The notes below the pieces were generated by a model. That model was not told the DNA's origin and searched no databases. It saw only the letters and a list, made by a program, of their open reading frames with translations. DNA of 14,921 nt from Solirubrobacteraceae bacterium (lineage in GTDB: Bacteria > Actinomycetota > Thermoleophilia > Solirubrobacterales > Solirubrobacteraceae): assembly GCA_030038955.1 (NCBI GenBank), contig JASHQV010000227.1, positions 1 through 14,921 of the forward strand, read 5' to 3'. This document shows, one piece after another, positions 14,455 through 14,921 of this stretch (position 1 is the stretch's first letter; each line of letters begins with the position of its first letter). Both the position numbers and the translations under genes were made by a program.

Positions 14455-14921
14455 TTGGTCTGTCCGTCTTGCGGCAAGACGGTTCGTGAGGGCGCCAAGT
14501 TCTGCAACGAGTGCGGGACGCCGCTCGCCGCGGCGTGCCCGAGCTGCGGTCAGCCTTACCAGCCGGGGCAGAAGTTCTGCGAGGAGTGCGGGAGTCCACT
14601 CGGTGGGGGGGCGGGGTCGGGCTCGGCACAGCCGAGCCCGACCCCGCCCCCAACCGGTCAAGCCCCGCCCCCAACCGGTCAGACCCCACCCCTCGCCGGG
14701 CAACCCGCCGCCTCCGTTGCGACCCCGGCCACCCCCGAGATGCGCACGGTCTCGGTGCTGTTCGTCGACCTCGTCGGGTTTACGTCGCTGTCGGAGAGCC
14801 GCGACGCCGAGGACGTGCGCGAGCTGCTGGGGCAGTACTTCGAGCAGACACGAACGATCATCGAGCGCCACGGCGGCGTCGTCGAGAAGTTCATCGGCGA
14901 CGCCGTGATGGCGGTCTGGGG
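14455..14921 (+). CDS. Double zinc ribbon / class III nucleotidyl cyclase protein, 5' part
   Basis: From the TTG at 14455, 155 complete codons run to the right edge without a stop; the rest lies outside. GGGAG ends 6 nt before the TTG. Two zinc ribbons come first: C3/C6/C17/C20 and C28/C31/C42/C45, both of the CxxCG...FCxxCG type. A Gly/Ser/Pro/Thr linker with 7-residue repeats follows (about 50-95). The class III cyclase domain then begins with MRTVSVLFVDLVGFTSL, where D105 is the first metal Asp; the second is D149 in KFIGDAVMAVWG. Such proteins usually continue with an AAA/NB-ARC-like ATPase and TPR repeats of about 1000 residues in all, which cannot be checked here. It would make cAMP or cGMP in response to an unknown cue. 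Domain call firm; no proven link to the catabolic genes. Confidence 0.92.
   Translation, partial: MVCPSCGKTVREGAKFCNECGTPLAAACPSCGQPYQPGQKFCEECGSPLGGGAGSGSAQPSPTPPPTGQAPPPTGQTPPLAGQPAASVATPATPEMRTVSVLFVDLVGFTSLSESRDAEDVRELLGQYFEQTRTIIERHGGVVEKFIGDAVMAVW
14607..14651. repeat. Perfect inverted repeat, 21-bp arms, 3-nt loop
   Basis: 14607-14627 is the exact reverse complement of 14631-14651, with loop ACA (14628-14630). All but a few of the bases in each arm are G or C, so the hairpin would be very stable. It lies inside the cyclase linker, coding for a Gly/Ser to Pro/Thr switch (GGAGSGSAQPSPTPPP). It is not followed by a T-run, so it is not a classical terminator. Confidence 0.95.
14642..14704 (+). 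repeat. 21-bp tandem repeat in cyclase linker (3 units)
   Basis: Units at 14642-14662 and 14663-14683 share their first 19 bases exactly; a third, diverged unit is at 14684-14704. They encode three 7-residue units: PPPTGQA, PPPTGQT and PPLAGQP. This is a short flexible linker that probably grew by replication slippage. Confidence 0.9.

Overview
The window is a high-GC (about 68-70% by eye), gene-dense bacterial fragment with ATGA-type gene overlaps, GTG/TTG starts and a zinc-ribbon class III cyclase at the right edge. That combination suggests an uncultured soil actinobacterium, possibly of the Thermoleophilia type. This is inference, because no rRNA or other marker gene is present.

Layout. 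At 1-1131 (minus) lies the 5' part of an MFS transporter, running off the left edge. Divergent from it, across only 33 bp, is a tight plus-strand operon (1165-7927): a gamma-glutamyltransferase-family protein, a CocE/NonD-type alpha/beta hydrolase, a VOC-fold protein, two paralogous ACMSD-like amidohydrolases and a small Rieske protein. Three of the five junctions are 4-bp ATGA overlaps, one is an 8-bp overlap and one a 6-bp gap. A DUF1028 gene (7900-8586, minus) converges on the Rieske gene and stands head-to-head with an M20 metallopeptidase (8586-9740, plus); their start codons share one base. A minus-strand pair follows (10955-9762 and 12010-10955): an acyl-CoA-dehydrogenase-fold flavoprotein translationally coupled to a betaine-homocysteine-methyltransferase-like enzyme. 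Across a 101-bp AT-richer divergent spacer comes a plus-strand pair: an MmgE/PrpD protein (12112-13434) overlapping a serine alpha/beta hydrolase (13422-14240). A 214-bp spacer leads to the start of a signalling protein with two zinc ribbons and a class III nucleotidyl cyclase domain (14455 to right edge).

How the genes may work together. Seven or more enzymes are of hydrolase families acting on amide, peptide, ester or C-C bonds (GGT, CocE, two amidohydrolases, DUF1028, M20, alpha/beta hydrolase). With them are a transporter, two redox proteins (Rieske, ACAD-like), a methyltransferase and an MmgE/PrpD protein. This fits an accessory catabolic island that imports or exports and dismantles a small amide- or ester-bearing compound, perhaps methylated. 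The substrate cannot be read from sequence. No RNA genes, CRISPR arrays or insertion sequences were seen.

The most notable points are a 47-bp exact repeat shared by the two amidohydrolase genes, active-site departures in the GGT, VOC and M20 proteins, the zero-spacer divergent pair at 8586, and a perfect 21-bp-arm hairpin inside the cyclase linker.
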